From NCBI GenBank assembly GCA_028704385.1, contig JAQVLA010000012.1:36732-100731 (forward strand): a stretch of DNA of 64,000 nt, written 5' to 3'. The stretch's first letter is position 1. Each line of letters begins with the position of its first letter. The position numbers and the translations under genes were made by a program. Source of the stretch: Bacteroidales bacterium. Lineage in GTDB: Bacteria; Bacteroidota; Bacteroidia; Bacteroidales; F082. The notes beneath the pieces were generated by a model. It saw nothing but the letters and a program-made list of their open reading frames with translations, was not told the origin of the DNA and ran no database searches. Below are positions 45,153 to 56,200 of this stretch, piece after piece.

Positions 45153-47285
45153 ATGAAGGCCTCAAATAAACTGCTGAAACAAAACGTCGCCAGCATGTTG
45201 CTTATTTTTCTGATTCTGACTTCCTTTATGACTACGGCTGCTAATAACCAATTAGATACAGACCGGCTGACAACACTCAGGAAGAATCGGTTAAAGGATC
45301 CCTTAAGTGTTAAAAAGGAGTTACTCGACTTTTTGCCTTATGTTTCTGAGCTCAAATATCCCGAAAGGCTGCTTTACTATAATACTTTAGCCTTGATATA
45401 TACTGAAATAGCGGTAAGAGATTCGGCATTGACTTACAACAACATATGCCTTTCAGAGTTGGATAAGTCAGACGATCTTGAGCTGCATTTTGATGTTTAC
45501 AATACACAAGGCAGGATTTACGACCTCCTGAACATGCCCGACTCGGCCATGCACTATTTTGAACTGATGGGTAAGATTGCATTTGAGCTTCAGGATACGA
45601 TTCAGCTGGCCACCTATTATAATAATATAGCCATGGTGGAAGATGAACTTGGAAATCGTCTGGTAGCCTACGAAAGTTATATGATGGCACTTTCGCTTTT
45701 CGAATATCTCGATGACCAGGAGAGCCTGGCTGTGGCCTATAATAATATAGCCGACATCAACCAGACGCTTGGTGAATACGAAAAATCGATTCAATATCTG
45801 GATCAGGCCATTGAGATAAACAAAAGTTTAAACAACCTGATCAATCTGGGGATGAATTACAATAATATTGGCATTTCCTATAAAGAACTTGGCCGGTATG
45901 ACGAAGCCCGTAATGCTTACGAACAATCCATTGCCCTGGCCAGGCAGACCGGAAGTGTTTATGACGAAGCCAGAGCCGAATACAACCTGGCGAATCTCTA
46001 CGAAGACCTGGGTTTTTTCGACAAGGCTAAAAACAGCTATTTGAGATCATTAAAAGTATGTTCTGATAATGATATTGATTACGGTGTGATGTTGAATTAC
46101 AGCGGACTAGCGGAACTGTATGAATCAATGGAGAATTGGGAACAATGTGAATACTTTGCTTCTCAGACACTTCAACTAGGCCTCGAATTCAGGAATTATA
46201 ATTCCATCAGATCCGGATATCGGATTTTATCGCTGATAAGTGAAAAGAAAAACAATTTTGGTACAGCACTCGAATTGTATAAAAAGTATCATCAGGCTGA
46301 AGACACAGTAAAAGCTCAGAATCAACGTGATGTGATTCTCGAACTCCAAACCAAATATGATTCTGAACGTCAGGTACTTGAAAATCAAGCATTAAAGCTT
46401 AGAAACGAACAACAGGAACACATCATTCGCGAACAACAGTTTATTACCCTGATCGTAAGTTCTACGCTTATTTTCGTTTTAATTCTGGTTTTCATTCTGA
46501 TTCGTACCCAGCGACGTTTGCGTAAAGTAAACAATCAGATTAACAAGCTCAATCACGATATTCATGAACAAAACAAAGTGCTTGAAGACACAGTAACGAC
46601 CAAAGACAAGCTGTTTTCAATTATCGGTCACGATTTGCGTTCGCCATTCAATAGTATGCTTGGCTTTCTGAATATGATGGTAGATGATTTTGATTCATTC
46701 GAAAAAGAAGAGCAAAAAGCGATCCTGAAGGAGTTTTACAAAAAAAGCATTGATCTGCATAACCTTGTAGAAAATTTGTTGCAATGGGCTTTGCAACAGA
46801 AAGGAGAGATTAGTTATAATCCTGATATTAATGACCTTAGAATGATTTTGGATGATGAAATAAGTTTCCTTAACTCCAGGGCCGAAATAAAAGAAATATC
46901 CATACAAAATGATGTGCCGGTAGGTGTTTTGGCATATTGTGATCGCGATATGATAAAAACTGTTTTCAGAAATATTATAAACAACGCCATTAAGTTTACA
47001 CCAGTCAAAGGCAGGATTATAATATCGTCAGGCGTGGCCGAAAGTGAAGTTACCATCAGGTTTTGCGATAGTGGCATCGGTATGGATGCTTCAAGAATTG
47101 AGCAGATACTGCATAGTACTACATTTGATTCAATAGCCGGAACGAACAAAGAAATCGGTGTCGGGCTGGGCCTGAAAATTGTGAAGGAATTTATTCAGAT
47201 AAACAAAGGAAGATTATCCATTACCAGCGAACCAAACAAAGGAAGTTGCTTTATCGTACAACTAAATGCTGGAAAAGGAGTATAA
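45153..47285 (+). CDS. sensor histidine kinase with periplasmic TPR domain
   Basis: About 710 residues from ATG 45153 (45138 is the alternative). A signal peptide (LLIFLILTSFMTTAA) precedes a TPR array (about 35-370: YNNIAMVEDELGNRLVAYES, YNNIADINQTLGEYEKSIQ, YNNIGISYKELGRYDEA). A coiled coil, one TM helix (FITLIVSSTLIFVLILVFIL), a HisKA domain (phospho-His in SIIGHDLRSPFNS) and a HATPase (NNAIKFTPVKG, CDSGIGMD, GVGLGLKIVKEFI) follow. No receiver domain and no regulator gene adjoins it. The TPRs probably sense proteins or peptides outside the cytoplasm. Confidence 0.9.
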   Translation: MKASNKLLKQNVASMLLIFLILTSFMTTAANNQLDTDRLTTLRKNRLKDPLSVKKELLDFLPYVSELKYPERLLYYNTLALIYTEIAVRDSALTYNNICLSELDKSDDLELHFDVYNTQGRIYDLLNMPDSAMHYFELMGKIAFELQDTIQLATYYNNIAMVEDELGNRLVAYESYMMALSLFEYLDDQESLAVAYNNIADINQTLGEYEKSIQYLDQAIEINKSLNNLINLGMNYNNIGISYKELGRYDEARNAYEQSIALARQTGSVYDEARAEYNLANLYEDLGFFDKAKNSYLRSLKVCSDNDIDYGVMLNYSGLAELYESMENWEQCEYFASQTLQLGLEFRNYNSIRSGYRILSLISEKKNNFGTALELYKKYHQAEDTVKAQNQRDVILELQTKYDSERQVLENQALKLRNEQQEHIIREQQFITLIVSSTLIFVLILVFILIRTQRRLRKVNNQINKLNHDIHEQNKVLEDTVTTKDKLFSIIGHDLRSPFNSMLGFLNMMVDDFDSFEKEEQKAILKEFYKKSIDLHNLVENLLQWALQQKGEISYNPDINDLRMILDDEISFLNSRAEIKEISIQNDVPVGVLAYCDRDMIKTVFRNIINNAIKFTPVKGRIIISSGVAESEVTIRFCDSGIGMDASRIEQILHSTTFDSIAGTNKEIGVGLGLKIVKEFIQINKGRLSITSEPNKGSCFIVQLNAGKGV

Positions 47286-47375
47286 CTGGTTTGTAACTTT
47301 TGTTACCTGGTGAGCGTCTAATCACACAAACGATCAATAGTGAATCGTTAATCTTATTTATTCAATTTCAAATCC

Positions 47376-48104
47376 ATGAATATGAAACGAAATGCATTAT
47401 TAAATTCTTTGATGATTTGGCTGGGTATAATGCTTATAGCCAGTCTGTTATCACAAACCAACGCCTCTGTTTTACCAGCACCGGTGGCTAAAGAAACCCG
47501 AAATGTGGGCAATTTTACCAGTCTTGATATAAGCGGTGCTTTTGAAGTTTTTCTCGTACAGGGAAGCACAACCGAAGTTGTTGTTGAGGCTGACGAGGAT
47601 ATCATTGACCGTATTATCACAAAAGTTGATGACCACGAACTCAATATCTATCTGAAAGGTACCGTTAGGTCGTTTAAGAAAATGAAGGTTTATATTACCT
47701 TTAACGAATTGGAAGGGATTGATTTGAGTGGAGCTGTCCAGCTTACAGGCGGTAATAATTTGCAGTTCAACAGGCTCGATCTCGAACTCTCAGGTGCCTG
47801 CGATGTGGCTTTTGATCTTGAAGCTCAAATTATCGACCTGGACCTGAGTGGGGCAAGCAAATTGAAACTAAACGGCAATGTTGAAAATATTAAAGCGGAA
47901 TGTTCGGGTGCATCAAAACTTCATCTGGTCGATTTAAAAGCAGCTCATATTGATTTTGATAGCAGTGGAGCCTCCACAGCTGAGTTTTGGGTAACAGAAA
48001 GCCTGAATGTAGATGGCAGCGGAGCGTCAAATGTTCGATACAAAGGGGAACCAAAAACACTGAATGTAAACTCTTCGGGAGCAACTACTGTAAAAAAGTT
48101 TTAG
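47376..48104 (+). CDS. DUF2807 (GIN) beta-helix protein
   Basis: 242 residues. A signal peptide (LGIMLIASLLSQTNAS) is followed by the GIN/putative auto-transporter adhesin head domain (DUF2807). Strand repeats are visible as recurring SGA motifs: LDISGAFEVF, IDLSGAVQL, LELSGACDV, LDLSGASKL, ECSGASKL, DSSGAST, DGSGASN and NSSGAT. This is typical of the family's beta-helix. Location is periplasmic or cell surface; function is unknown. A bidirectional terminator follows. Confidence 0.85.
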   Translation: MNMKRNALLNSLMIWLGIMLIASLLSQTNASVLPAPVAKETRNVGNFTSLDISGAFEVFLVQGSTTEVVVEADEDIIDRIITKVDDHELNIYLKGTVRSFKKMKVYITFNELEGIDLSGAVQLTGGNNLQFNRLDLELSGACDVAFDLEAQIIDLDLSGASKLKLNGNVENIKAECSGASKLHLVDLKAAHIDFDSSGASTAEFWVTESLNVDGSGASNVRYKGEPKTLNVNSSGATTVKKF

Positions 48105-48127
48105 TGGTAACAGGCCATTAAAAACAG

Positions 48128-48165
48128 ACCGGTAGAGCTTAGTTGTTTTACCGGTTTATTTTTGT
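48128..48165. terminator. bidirectional terminator between DUF2807 and DUF3108 genes
   Basis: ACCGGTA (48128-48134) and TACCGGT (48149-48155) form a 7-bp stem, followed by TTATTTTTG on the plus strand. On the minus strand the stem is followed by a mixed T-rich stretch. The minus-strand stop codon (48156-48158) abuts the stem. Confidence 0.7.
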
Positions 48166-48956
48166 GAAGTTTTAAAGTATTCAGCTTCTGAAAGATATAT
48201 TTTAATACTTCCAACGGTTATTTTAGCCTCCATCATAATTGGCAGCCGTGTGTCGTCTTTACTTACCCAAACCAGAAGTTCTTCGCCGGCACGAAACATG
48301 CTTCCCCTGTCAAGTACAGCAGAAAACAGGATACAATCCCATTTTCTGCCATCCCGGTTTTTAATTCGTTCCTCCCCTCTGATTACGATGGGCAGTTCGA
48401 AAGTTTTTCCGTCAAGAAGCAAACTCAACCTGATCGTATCACCCTGTGAATAGTTGGAGAAAGGAAGTGAGCGAGCCACATAAGTGGCTGTTAATACGTC
48501 ATAGGTACATGCTGGCAAGCTTATTTCGTGGGTGTTGTAAGGTGTTCTGGTTTCTTCCAATTCAGCGAACACACTCTGTTCATCCGGATTAAAATGATAC
48601 CGGTTATTGATACGAAAACCGCCTTCGAGGGTGTGCCGGCGCGAAAACAAAGGTTGAAGATTTTTGTAATGACTATACGCTTCAAAGGTGTCGCGCACCT
48701 TAAAAAGCCAGTCCCAACGCCTAAAAGAATGTCCGGTACTGAAAAAATGTAAAGCCGTATCGGAGCCATAACTTGTGAGTGAAGCATCAAAATCGACTTC
48801 ACCGGCATTTATCCAGATGATGCCCCAGTTATAAGAAACGGTGTAGGTGAGTTTTTCGCCAGCAATAAAATGCCTATCATCTGGCATACAAGCCGTTTGT
48901 GCCGTGATTACCGGCTTAATAAACAATAAGATAGCAATAACAAAAATTATTCTCAT
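48156..48956 (-). CDS. DUF3108 family secreted protein
   Basis: About 266 residues from ATG 48956, where the signal peptide starts (IIFVIAILLFIKPVITAQ); the open frame continues to 49028 without sense. Conserved features: FIAGEKLTYTVSYNWGIIW and NAGEVDF near the start, TGHSFRRWDWLFKVRDTFEAY, and VWVSKDDTRLPIMMEAKITVGSI near the end. DUF3108 proteins are periplasmic or outer-membrane-linked with no known role. The PorP/SprF-like gene lies 195 nt upstream on the same strand. Confidence 0.85.
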   Translation of the reverse strand: MRIIFVIAILLFIKPVITAQTACMPDDRHFIAGEKLTYTVSYNWGIIWINAGEVDFDASLTSYGSDTALHFFSTGHSFRRWDWLFKVRDTFEAYSHYKNLQPLFSRRHTLEGGFRINNRYHFNPDEQSVFAELEETRTPYNTHEISLPACTYDVLTATYVARSLPFSNYSQGDTIRLSLLLDGKTFELPIVIRGEERIKNRDGRKWDCILFSAVLDRGSMFRAGEELLVWVSKDDTRLPIMMEAKITVGSIKIYLSEAEYFKTSQK

Positions 48957-49151
48957 TACCGAAAGTTGGTACGTCAAAAATAGTAAAAACCAAGACTTGT
49001 AAGCGTTGCCTGCTTTGGTTGGATGCAAAATTAGTGTTAAGTGTAAGCTTCATAATACACTTAGTTAATGCAGAAACAAATCCAATCAGGTAAAAATAGA
49101 AATCAAAGCAAAAGCTGTTTTTACCTGCCTTTAGTTTGATTGCATGGTTAA

Positions 49152-50270
49152 TTAAAATGGCGAGCACTCGATAGGCGAGAAGTTACGCGATTTCACATTT
49201 TTAATAATTTCAGTCTGTTTAAAGAACCTCAGGTTGTCAAATTCAAGTATCAGGCTGATTTCATGTGAAGGCCCGGCAAAGTTATTATTGGTGCTGATGG
49301 CCATATCGTGCGTATAAAGCAGTTTCATCCTTGAGTTATCGGAGAACCCGATGTTGATTCCAGCCAGAAAGATCAGGTCAGCAAATTCTGAGTATTCCAG
49401 CGCATCATTACGAAACCATATGCCAAGATAGATATGCGACATATAAATATTCATACCCAGGTTAAAATTTGTCAATTCGGCCTGTTGCTGAAATATGACA
49501 CCCGGATTAAGTTTAAAACTCTTTTTCCGGTTGTAGTATCCATCATATTCATCAATATCAATGATCAAATCGAAATGACCTACATATTTTCGGGCAAGAG
49601 GTGCTTCCAGATTAAAAAAGCTTTGATTGGGTTCCATCAGATGATGCACAGCAGCACCTAAGGTGCCAACCACATTGTTGCCTTCGAACTGGAAGATACT
49701 TCCAAAAGAGAAATCAGGGTAAACCACATAGTTGTCGGCAGGTTTGCCAATACTTGAGGGGCCAATATAACCCCATCGCGGATCAAGCTGATCCGCAAAA
49801 ATCAGATTTCCATCAAAGTTTACCTCTTTACGAACAAAACCCGCCATGGCACCAACCTGAATGATAGCACTTTGCGATAGCGGGATGCGCACAGCGGGTA
49901 AGATACCGGTGGTAGTTGTTTTGATATACCCCAGGCCTTCACTGGTTTGATTAAACAAAACACCAATGCCACCTGCACCAGGGATGTTTCGGTCGGCAAT
50001 ATCCATACTAAAATTTGTCAGGTAGTTTTCGCCAGGGAGATTCATCCACAGTTTACGTGCGTGCAGTCGTACCTTTAGCCCGAGAGAAAGGCCTGTATAA
50101 GCCGGATTGTAATATGTTGGGCTACTAAAAAATTGCGAAAAGTGCGGGTCCTGAGCTTTTAAGTTAAGACTTAAAAATATTATCAGAATCAGCAGGCTTA
50201 ATTTATATTTGTACGTATTCATGCGTTTCATTATTTGCGATCCGTTGTTCATGTATTCATAAGCTTTCAT
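49152..50270 (-). CDS. PorP/SprF-family type IX secretion membrane protein
   Basis: 372-residue outer-membrane beta-barrel-like protein linked to T9SS. Signal peptide ends at LKAQ, followed by the family start DPHFSQFFSSPTYYNPAYTG. GIGVLFNQTSEGLGYIKTTT and beta-rich segments continue to the C-terminus. SprF-type proteins assist export or anchoring of the partner protein encoded next door. It starts 17 nt after the giant gene's stop and has a strong ribosome binding site, so the two form one operon. Confidence 0.9.
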   Translation of the reverse strand: MKAYEYMNNGSQIMKRMNTYKYKLSLLILIIFLSLNLKAQDPHFSQFFSSPTYYNPAYTGLSLGLKVRLHARKLWMNLPGENYLTNFSMDIADRNIPGAGGIGVLFNQTSEGLGYIKTTTTGILPAVRIPLSQSAIIQVGAMAGFVRKEVNFDGNLIFADQLDPRWGYIGPSSIGKPADNYVVYPDFSFGSIFQFEGNNVVGTLGAAVHHLMEPNQSFFNLEAPLARKYVGHFDLIIDIDEYDGYYNRKKSFKLNPGVIFQQQAELTNFNLGMNIYMSHIYLGIWFRNDALEYSEFADLIFLAGINIGFSDNSRMKLLYTHDMAISTNNNFAGPSHEISLILEFDNLRFFKQTEIIKNVKSRNFSPIECSPF

Positions 50271-50276
50271 CGTGTT

Positions 50277-50284
50277 CCTCCTTT
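50277..50284 (-). promoter_or_regulatory. strong Shine-Dalgarno site before the porP/sprF-like gene
   Basis: On the minus strand the bases are AAAGGAGG, 6 nt before ATG 50270 and just after the giant gene's stop codon (50288-50290). A full SD is unusual in Bacteroidota. It supports the start at 50270, although the signal peptide then has a long N-region, and it would allow reinitiation after the giant ORF. Confidence 0.6.
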
Positions 50285-50287
50285 CTG

Positions 50288-53200
50288 TTAACGGATCAGA
50301 TTAATGATTCCATAAGGTTTAATATTGCCATCGCCATTGTCAGAGCCTTCCCATATTGTACCGTCCCTGAAAGTTGCAGAAGCCTTCCAGATGTATGAAC
50401 CCGTTGGTAAATCCTGATTGTTATAGGTGCCATCCCATGCATCTGCAGGGCGTCCATCTTCGAGCCGTGAGCTGGACCAGATCAATTGTCCCCAGCTGGT
50501 GAAAATCTCAAGGGTATAGGTCTCCAGATTTTCGCCCTTGCCTTTAAACTCACTGAATTCCTGTTCGCTGTGACCTGGCACAAAGCTATTGGGGAAATAG
50601 AGCCCTGTGAAAATGATTTCATAGGCATTGATAGCTGTATCAGGACACAGATGGCTGTTGTAAGCTACCAACATCACTTCATAAAGTCCGTCTTCCTCAA
50701 ACTGATAAATCGGGTTTTCTTCGGTTGAAGTTTGTCCGGTCATGAAGTCCCAGAAGAAGGTGCTGGCCGAAGGATCACTGGTATTCTGGAAAAATACCTG
50801 TCCTTGTTTTCCTTCGTAGCGATCTTCGTAGATAAAGCTGGCCTGTGGAATTGGATGTACGGGCAGGCTATGACGCACCGTATCGCGGCATCCATTTTCG
50901 TCTTCAACAACCAGGCTTGTAAAATAAGTGCCGGATTGCATATAAATGTGTTCCGTCAGCCGATCTGTTGCAGTTGAGTCAGTCCACGGATTACCATCTT
51001 CATTGTTGCTGTTTGGATCGCCAAAATGCCAGAACCAGCTGTCAATGGGAGCGTCTCCTTCGATGCTCAGATCATTGAAATAAGTGATGTAAGTAACACA
51101 ACTATCAACAGCAATGAAATCAGCTGATGGAGGTTGCCAGATTTCTATTTCGCTGACGAGCGTATCGGAACAGCCATATTCATTAATTACGACAAGTTGC
51201 ACATCATACTGCCCATGAGTTGGATACTGATAACTTGTGTTTTGCATCGAAGATGTATCGTGTATCGTTGTCAGATCACCGAAATCCCAGAACCAATTAG
51301 TAATTGGTGTTCCATTTCCAATAGAGTTATCCGTGAAAATGGCTTCTGTATTCTGGCAGACAGCTTCAGGGATAAAACGTGCTGTAGGCCTTGGATTGAT
51401 TGTAATCACTTCTGTATAAGTATCGATAAATGCATTGCCATTAACTGTAGCTTCGATGGTAAGGCTTACTACAAATTCACCACCTTCTGGATCGGTATAC
51501 GCATGGCAAACAGGATTTTCAGGACTTGTGTATTCGTAATCAGGAGTGTTGTCGCCAAAGTTCCAAATCCATTTGTTAATGGTGCCATTTTCGGCAGCTA
51601 TGTATGAATTTTCGGTGAAGCATATTTCAGATTCAGCACAAAGTGTAACAGTTGGTACAATGAATGAGGCTTGTACACATGGATCCTGAATCACTTCCTT
51701 TGTAATGGAATCAACACATCCGTTGAAATTTGTTACAACAAGAGTAACCTCATATACACCACCCTGATCACTAAACAAATGTGTTGGGTTCTGCAGGTCA
51801 GAGGTATTATCAGACCCTGAATCCGGATCGCCGAAATTCCATAACCAGCTTTCGACCAGAGCCCCGTTTCCATCAGAAAGGTCAGTGAATTGGGCAGGGT
51901 TTTCGCATAGCCCGGGCAGATATTCAAAGTCTGGCAGTGGCAGGCCATTCACAACAACTTCATTGTAGGTTGTAAATTCACAACCATTCAGATTTGTTGC
52001 TGTCAATTCAACGAAGAATGTCCCTGAATTAGCGAAAATATGGCTTGTCGTATCTCTGTATGTGAGGAAAATATCCGAGCCATCGTTGAAGTTCCAGGCA
52101 TAACTCACGATCGAATCATCTTCGGGCAGGTAGGTAGCTTCAAAGAAGGTTGCATTACCAAAACAGACCTCTGTTGAGGTGAAGTCAACAGTTATGGGTT
52201 CCCAGATACAGATTGTGTCGGTTGTAATTGATTCGCATCCAAAGGCATCTGTCACGGTTAGGCTTACCACATAACAAGTGTCGGTTTCGGGGAAAATATG
52301 ATTGGGATTGATTTCATTGGAGAAATATCCATCATGGAAATTCCAGACATATTCCAGTAACGGGCTTCCATTGCCACTACTTTCTGATTCATCGAAAAAG
52401 AATACATTACCAACCGGATCGCAAACCTGATTGAAGCTAAAACCAGCGGTTGGTTTATCATAAATAGATACCCAGCGACTGATTGTTTCAAAGCATCCAA
52501 AATTATCAGTTACAGTAAGCGATACCAAATAATCATCTATTGCATTGTAGTAATGTGCAGGGTTTTGAATATCAGAGGTGTTTCCATCACCAAAATCCCA
52601 TGCCCATTCCACGATGAAGCCATTTAAGCTCACTGTTTCATCAGTGAAGTAGGTTGTATCACCCATACATCCGTTGTTCATGCTGAAGTCGGCAATCGGA
52701 ACATCATTGACGAAGATCGGGTAGCTTATGCTGTTTTGACATTGATCAATGCTTGTAACAGTAAGCGTTACATCGTATGCCCCCGGCTCAACATACATAT
52801 AAGACGGGTTTTGCTGGATTGAAGTTCCTCCATCACCAAACTCCCAGAACCAGGTATTGATGTTTTCGCCAATACCGGTAAACTGAGCCGGAGTCGTCAT
52901 ACAAATAGAGTCATCGGCAATTGTGAAGTCAACTTCAGGTAGTTCACTTACAATCAATTCTTTTACTATTGTATCAGTGCAACCCATAGTGTTGATAACA
53001 ATGAGTGTTACATTGAAGGTATCAGCTACTGTAAACAAGTGTGAGGGGTTTTGAAGTGTGCTGGTATTGTTAATTCCTGAATTAGGATCACCAAAATACC
53101 ATTCCCATCCAAAGATATCTGTACCACCATTAGTTGAGGTGAGATCGGTGAAAAGTACCGGAACACCTAGGCAAGACTCGTCATAACTGAAATCTGCCAT

Positions 53201-56200
53201 CGGGCTTGCTTCAACCTGCACAAGCTGGCTACTACTATGCTCACATCCAACATTATCAATTACAGTAAGCACTACCTCAAAAATGCCTGGATTAGCATAT
53301 AGATAATTGATATTTGGGTCATCGGGTGATTCAATAGTAAATACATTACCATCGCCCATATCCCATATCCAGGTTTGGAGATAACCATTTTGAGTAGAGG
53401 ACCAATCAAGGAACTGAACACTATCAGCAGAACATACAGGACTCGTACTTGTAAATATTGAAACAGGATTTGGCCTGACCACAACCATGAGTGTATCACC
53501 ATTGCTGCATCCATCAGGTGTTTCTGCTGTAAGGGTAACCATAAAGTTTCCAGTTTGGGTGTAGGTATGTTCAGGGTTTTGCTGCATGGAAGTATTTCCA
53601 TCACCAAAATCCCAATTCCAGATCACAGCTCCGGGTGCATTTCCAGTGAAACTGGCCGGAGTTCCAAGACAAAGTGAGTCGCTGTCGGATATGATCTCGA
53701 CCAATATGGCATCGTCAACAGTAATCGAATTCATCACAGTATCCATACAACCGTTGAAATTTGCAATTATTAATGTCACATCAAACGAACCAGGAGAACT
53801 GAAGATATGTGAAGGGTTTTGTAATATTGAAGTGTTATTTGTGCCAGAGCCCGGATCGCCAAAATCCCATTGCCAGCCAACGATTTCTCCTCCGCCATTT
53901 TCCTGGGAAAGATCTGTAAAGATAACCGGACTTTCAGCGCAAGTGCCAACATAATCAAAAGCGGCAATTGGGCCAGGCGCAACAATCACATCCTGACTTA
54001 CCGTATTGGAACAGCCATTACTGTTTGTCACAGTTAAACTGGCAATATAGGTTCCCTCAGCATATTGATGACTCACATCAGGATTATCAGGGAAAGTGAC
54101 GATTACCTCATCAGAACCATCACCAAAGTTCCAAATCCATTCAGTGATATAGCCTGTAGGCGAGCTTGAAGCATTGAAGAACTGTGTGGGAGCACCGCTA
54201 CAGCTCGGGCTGTCCGTGGAGAAAGCAGCCAAAGGCTCTTCATTGATAAGGATATCATGCTCCACATAACCCTGGCAGCCGTCGATAGCAGTAACAATAA
54301 GGGAAACAGTGTAGGTTCCCGGGTTGGAATAGATATATTGTGGAGTATGCTGAATAGAAGTACCACCATCTCCAAAGTCCCATTGGTAGGATACAATATC
54401 AATTCCATCGGGTGTGAAATCTATCGGTTCGCCCGGACAGAATGCAGCAGCATCGTATGAGAAGTCGATAGGAATGGTTTCGCTTACTTCAACATCTATT
54501 TCAATGGTATTAGTGCAACCCAATGTATTGGTAACAGTAAGGCTAACATTAAAGATTCCGGGAGCTGTAAATTGATGCGAAGGATTTTGCAGGTTTGAGT
54601 TGTTATTGGTACCTGAAAGCGGATCTCCAAATTCCCATACCCAACTAAACAAATCAGGACCTCCATTTGGTGAGGAAAGATCAGTAAACATCACCGGCTC
54701 GCCAAAACATGTTTGTTCGAAAGTGAAATTGGCCAACGGATTGTTTTGAACATTCACCTGACGGGTAAAATCGTCTTCACAACCCACATTGTCAATAACG
54801 GTAAGTGTTACATTGAAGGTTCCAGCCTGCAGATAGGTGTAGGCTACATTTGGATCGTCGGGGGCCTGAATAGTTTGAGTTGTGCCATCGCCAAAGTCCC
54901 AAATCCAGGTTTGAATATTACCGTTAGGTGACACAGAGGTGTTGTTAAACTGAATCGGACTATCCAGGCAGACAGGCGAATTTGTTGTAAAACCTGCTGA
55001 CGGAATATGATTAACGACGACCTGTGTACTGGCATCATTGGTGCATCCTTGCGCGGTTACAACAGATAAGTTAACATTATAGGTTCCTGCTGACAGATAG
55101 GTATGAGTAGGATTTTGAAGGGTTGAAGTATTTCCGTCACCAAAAGTCCAGAACCAGGATACGACATTATCAGCAACTCCTGAAAATAAAATGGATTCAG
55201 TAAGGCATATATTGGTTTCTGACGGGATGATTTCAACTAAAGGGCTGTCTTCAACAAGCACTTGTTGACTTAGCGTGTCTGAACATCCTGTGGCGTTAGT
55301 CACAATAAGCGAAACCGTGTAACCACCAACAGGCATTTCTCCAACGAAGGTATGCGCGGGGTTTTGTAGATTGGAGGTGTTATTGTTTCCTGAAGGAATA
55401 TCTCCAAAATCCCAGATCCAGGAAACAATATCTGATCCACCATTAGGAATGGAGAGGTCAGTAAAGAGTACCGGTTGACCTGTACAACTGGCAGAATAGG
55501 TAAACATGGCCACAGGGCCGGGCTGCACAACAACTGTTTGTGTGTGGGTATCTGTACATCCTGCTGCATCCGTTATAGTTAAGGATACCAGGAATTGATT
55601 TGGGGTGACAAACTGATGTGTTATGTTTCTGTCGTTGGGATTGTTGATGGTGTAAACAGTGCCATCGCCCATATCCCACAGCCATTCAGTTATCACACCG
55701 TTAGGCGTTACAGAAGTATCCGTAAATAGCATTGCTTCGTTAGTACAGGCTGTCTGGCTGGCATTAAAGCCGGCAATAGGTTCCGGATTAACAATCAGCA
55801 TCACTTCATCAGTGTTCGAACAACCGTTCATCGAAGTACCGGTAAGCGTTACAAAATACGCTCCTGATGTAGCATAGGCATGTTGCGGATTTTGTTCAGT
55901 AGAGGTATTTCCATCACCAAAATCCCAGAACCAGAAAACAGCATCAGCCGAAGTGGCATTAAACTGATAAAGTTCGTCAACACAGGCAAATAAGTTAGAA
56001 TCGTCAATTTCGACCTGAATGGCTTCCTCAATGGTAATTGTTGCTTCGAAGGTGTTGCTTGCACATCCGCTTTCGTTATATGCTGTTAAGGTAACCGTAT
56101 AAGTTCCGGGAGCATCATAACTATGAACCGGATTTTGTTGGTCAGACGTATTTCCATCACCAAAGTTCCAGTCCCATGCAGTAATTTCTCCACCACCAGC

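Noticed and set aside
51134..51607. 157-codon plus-strand open frame inside the giant gene
   Set aside because: Antisense shadow of repetitive PKD coding sequence; Cys-, Ile- and Arg-rich with no motif.
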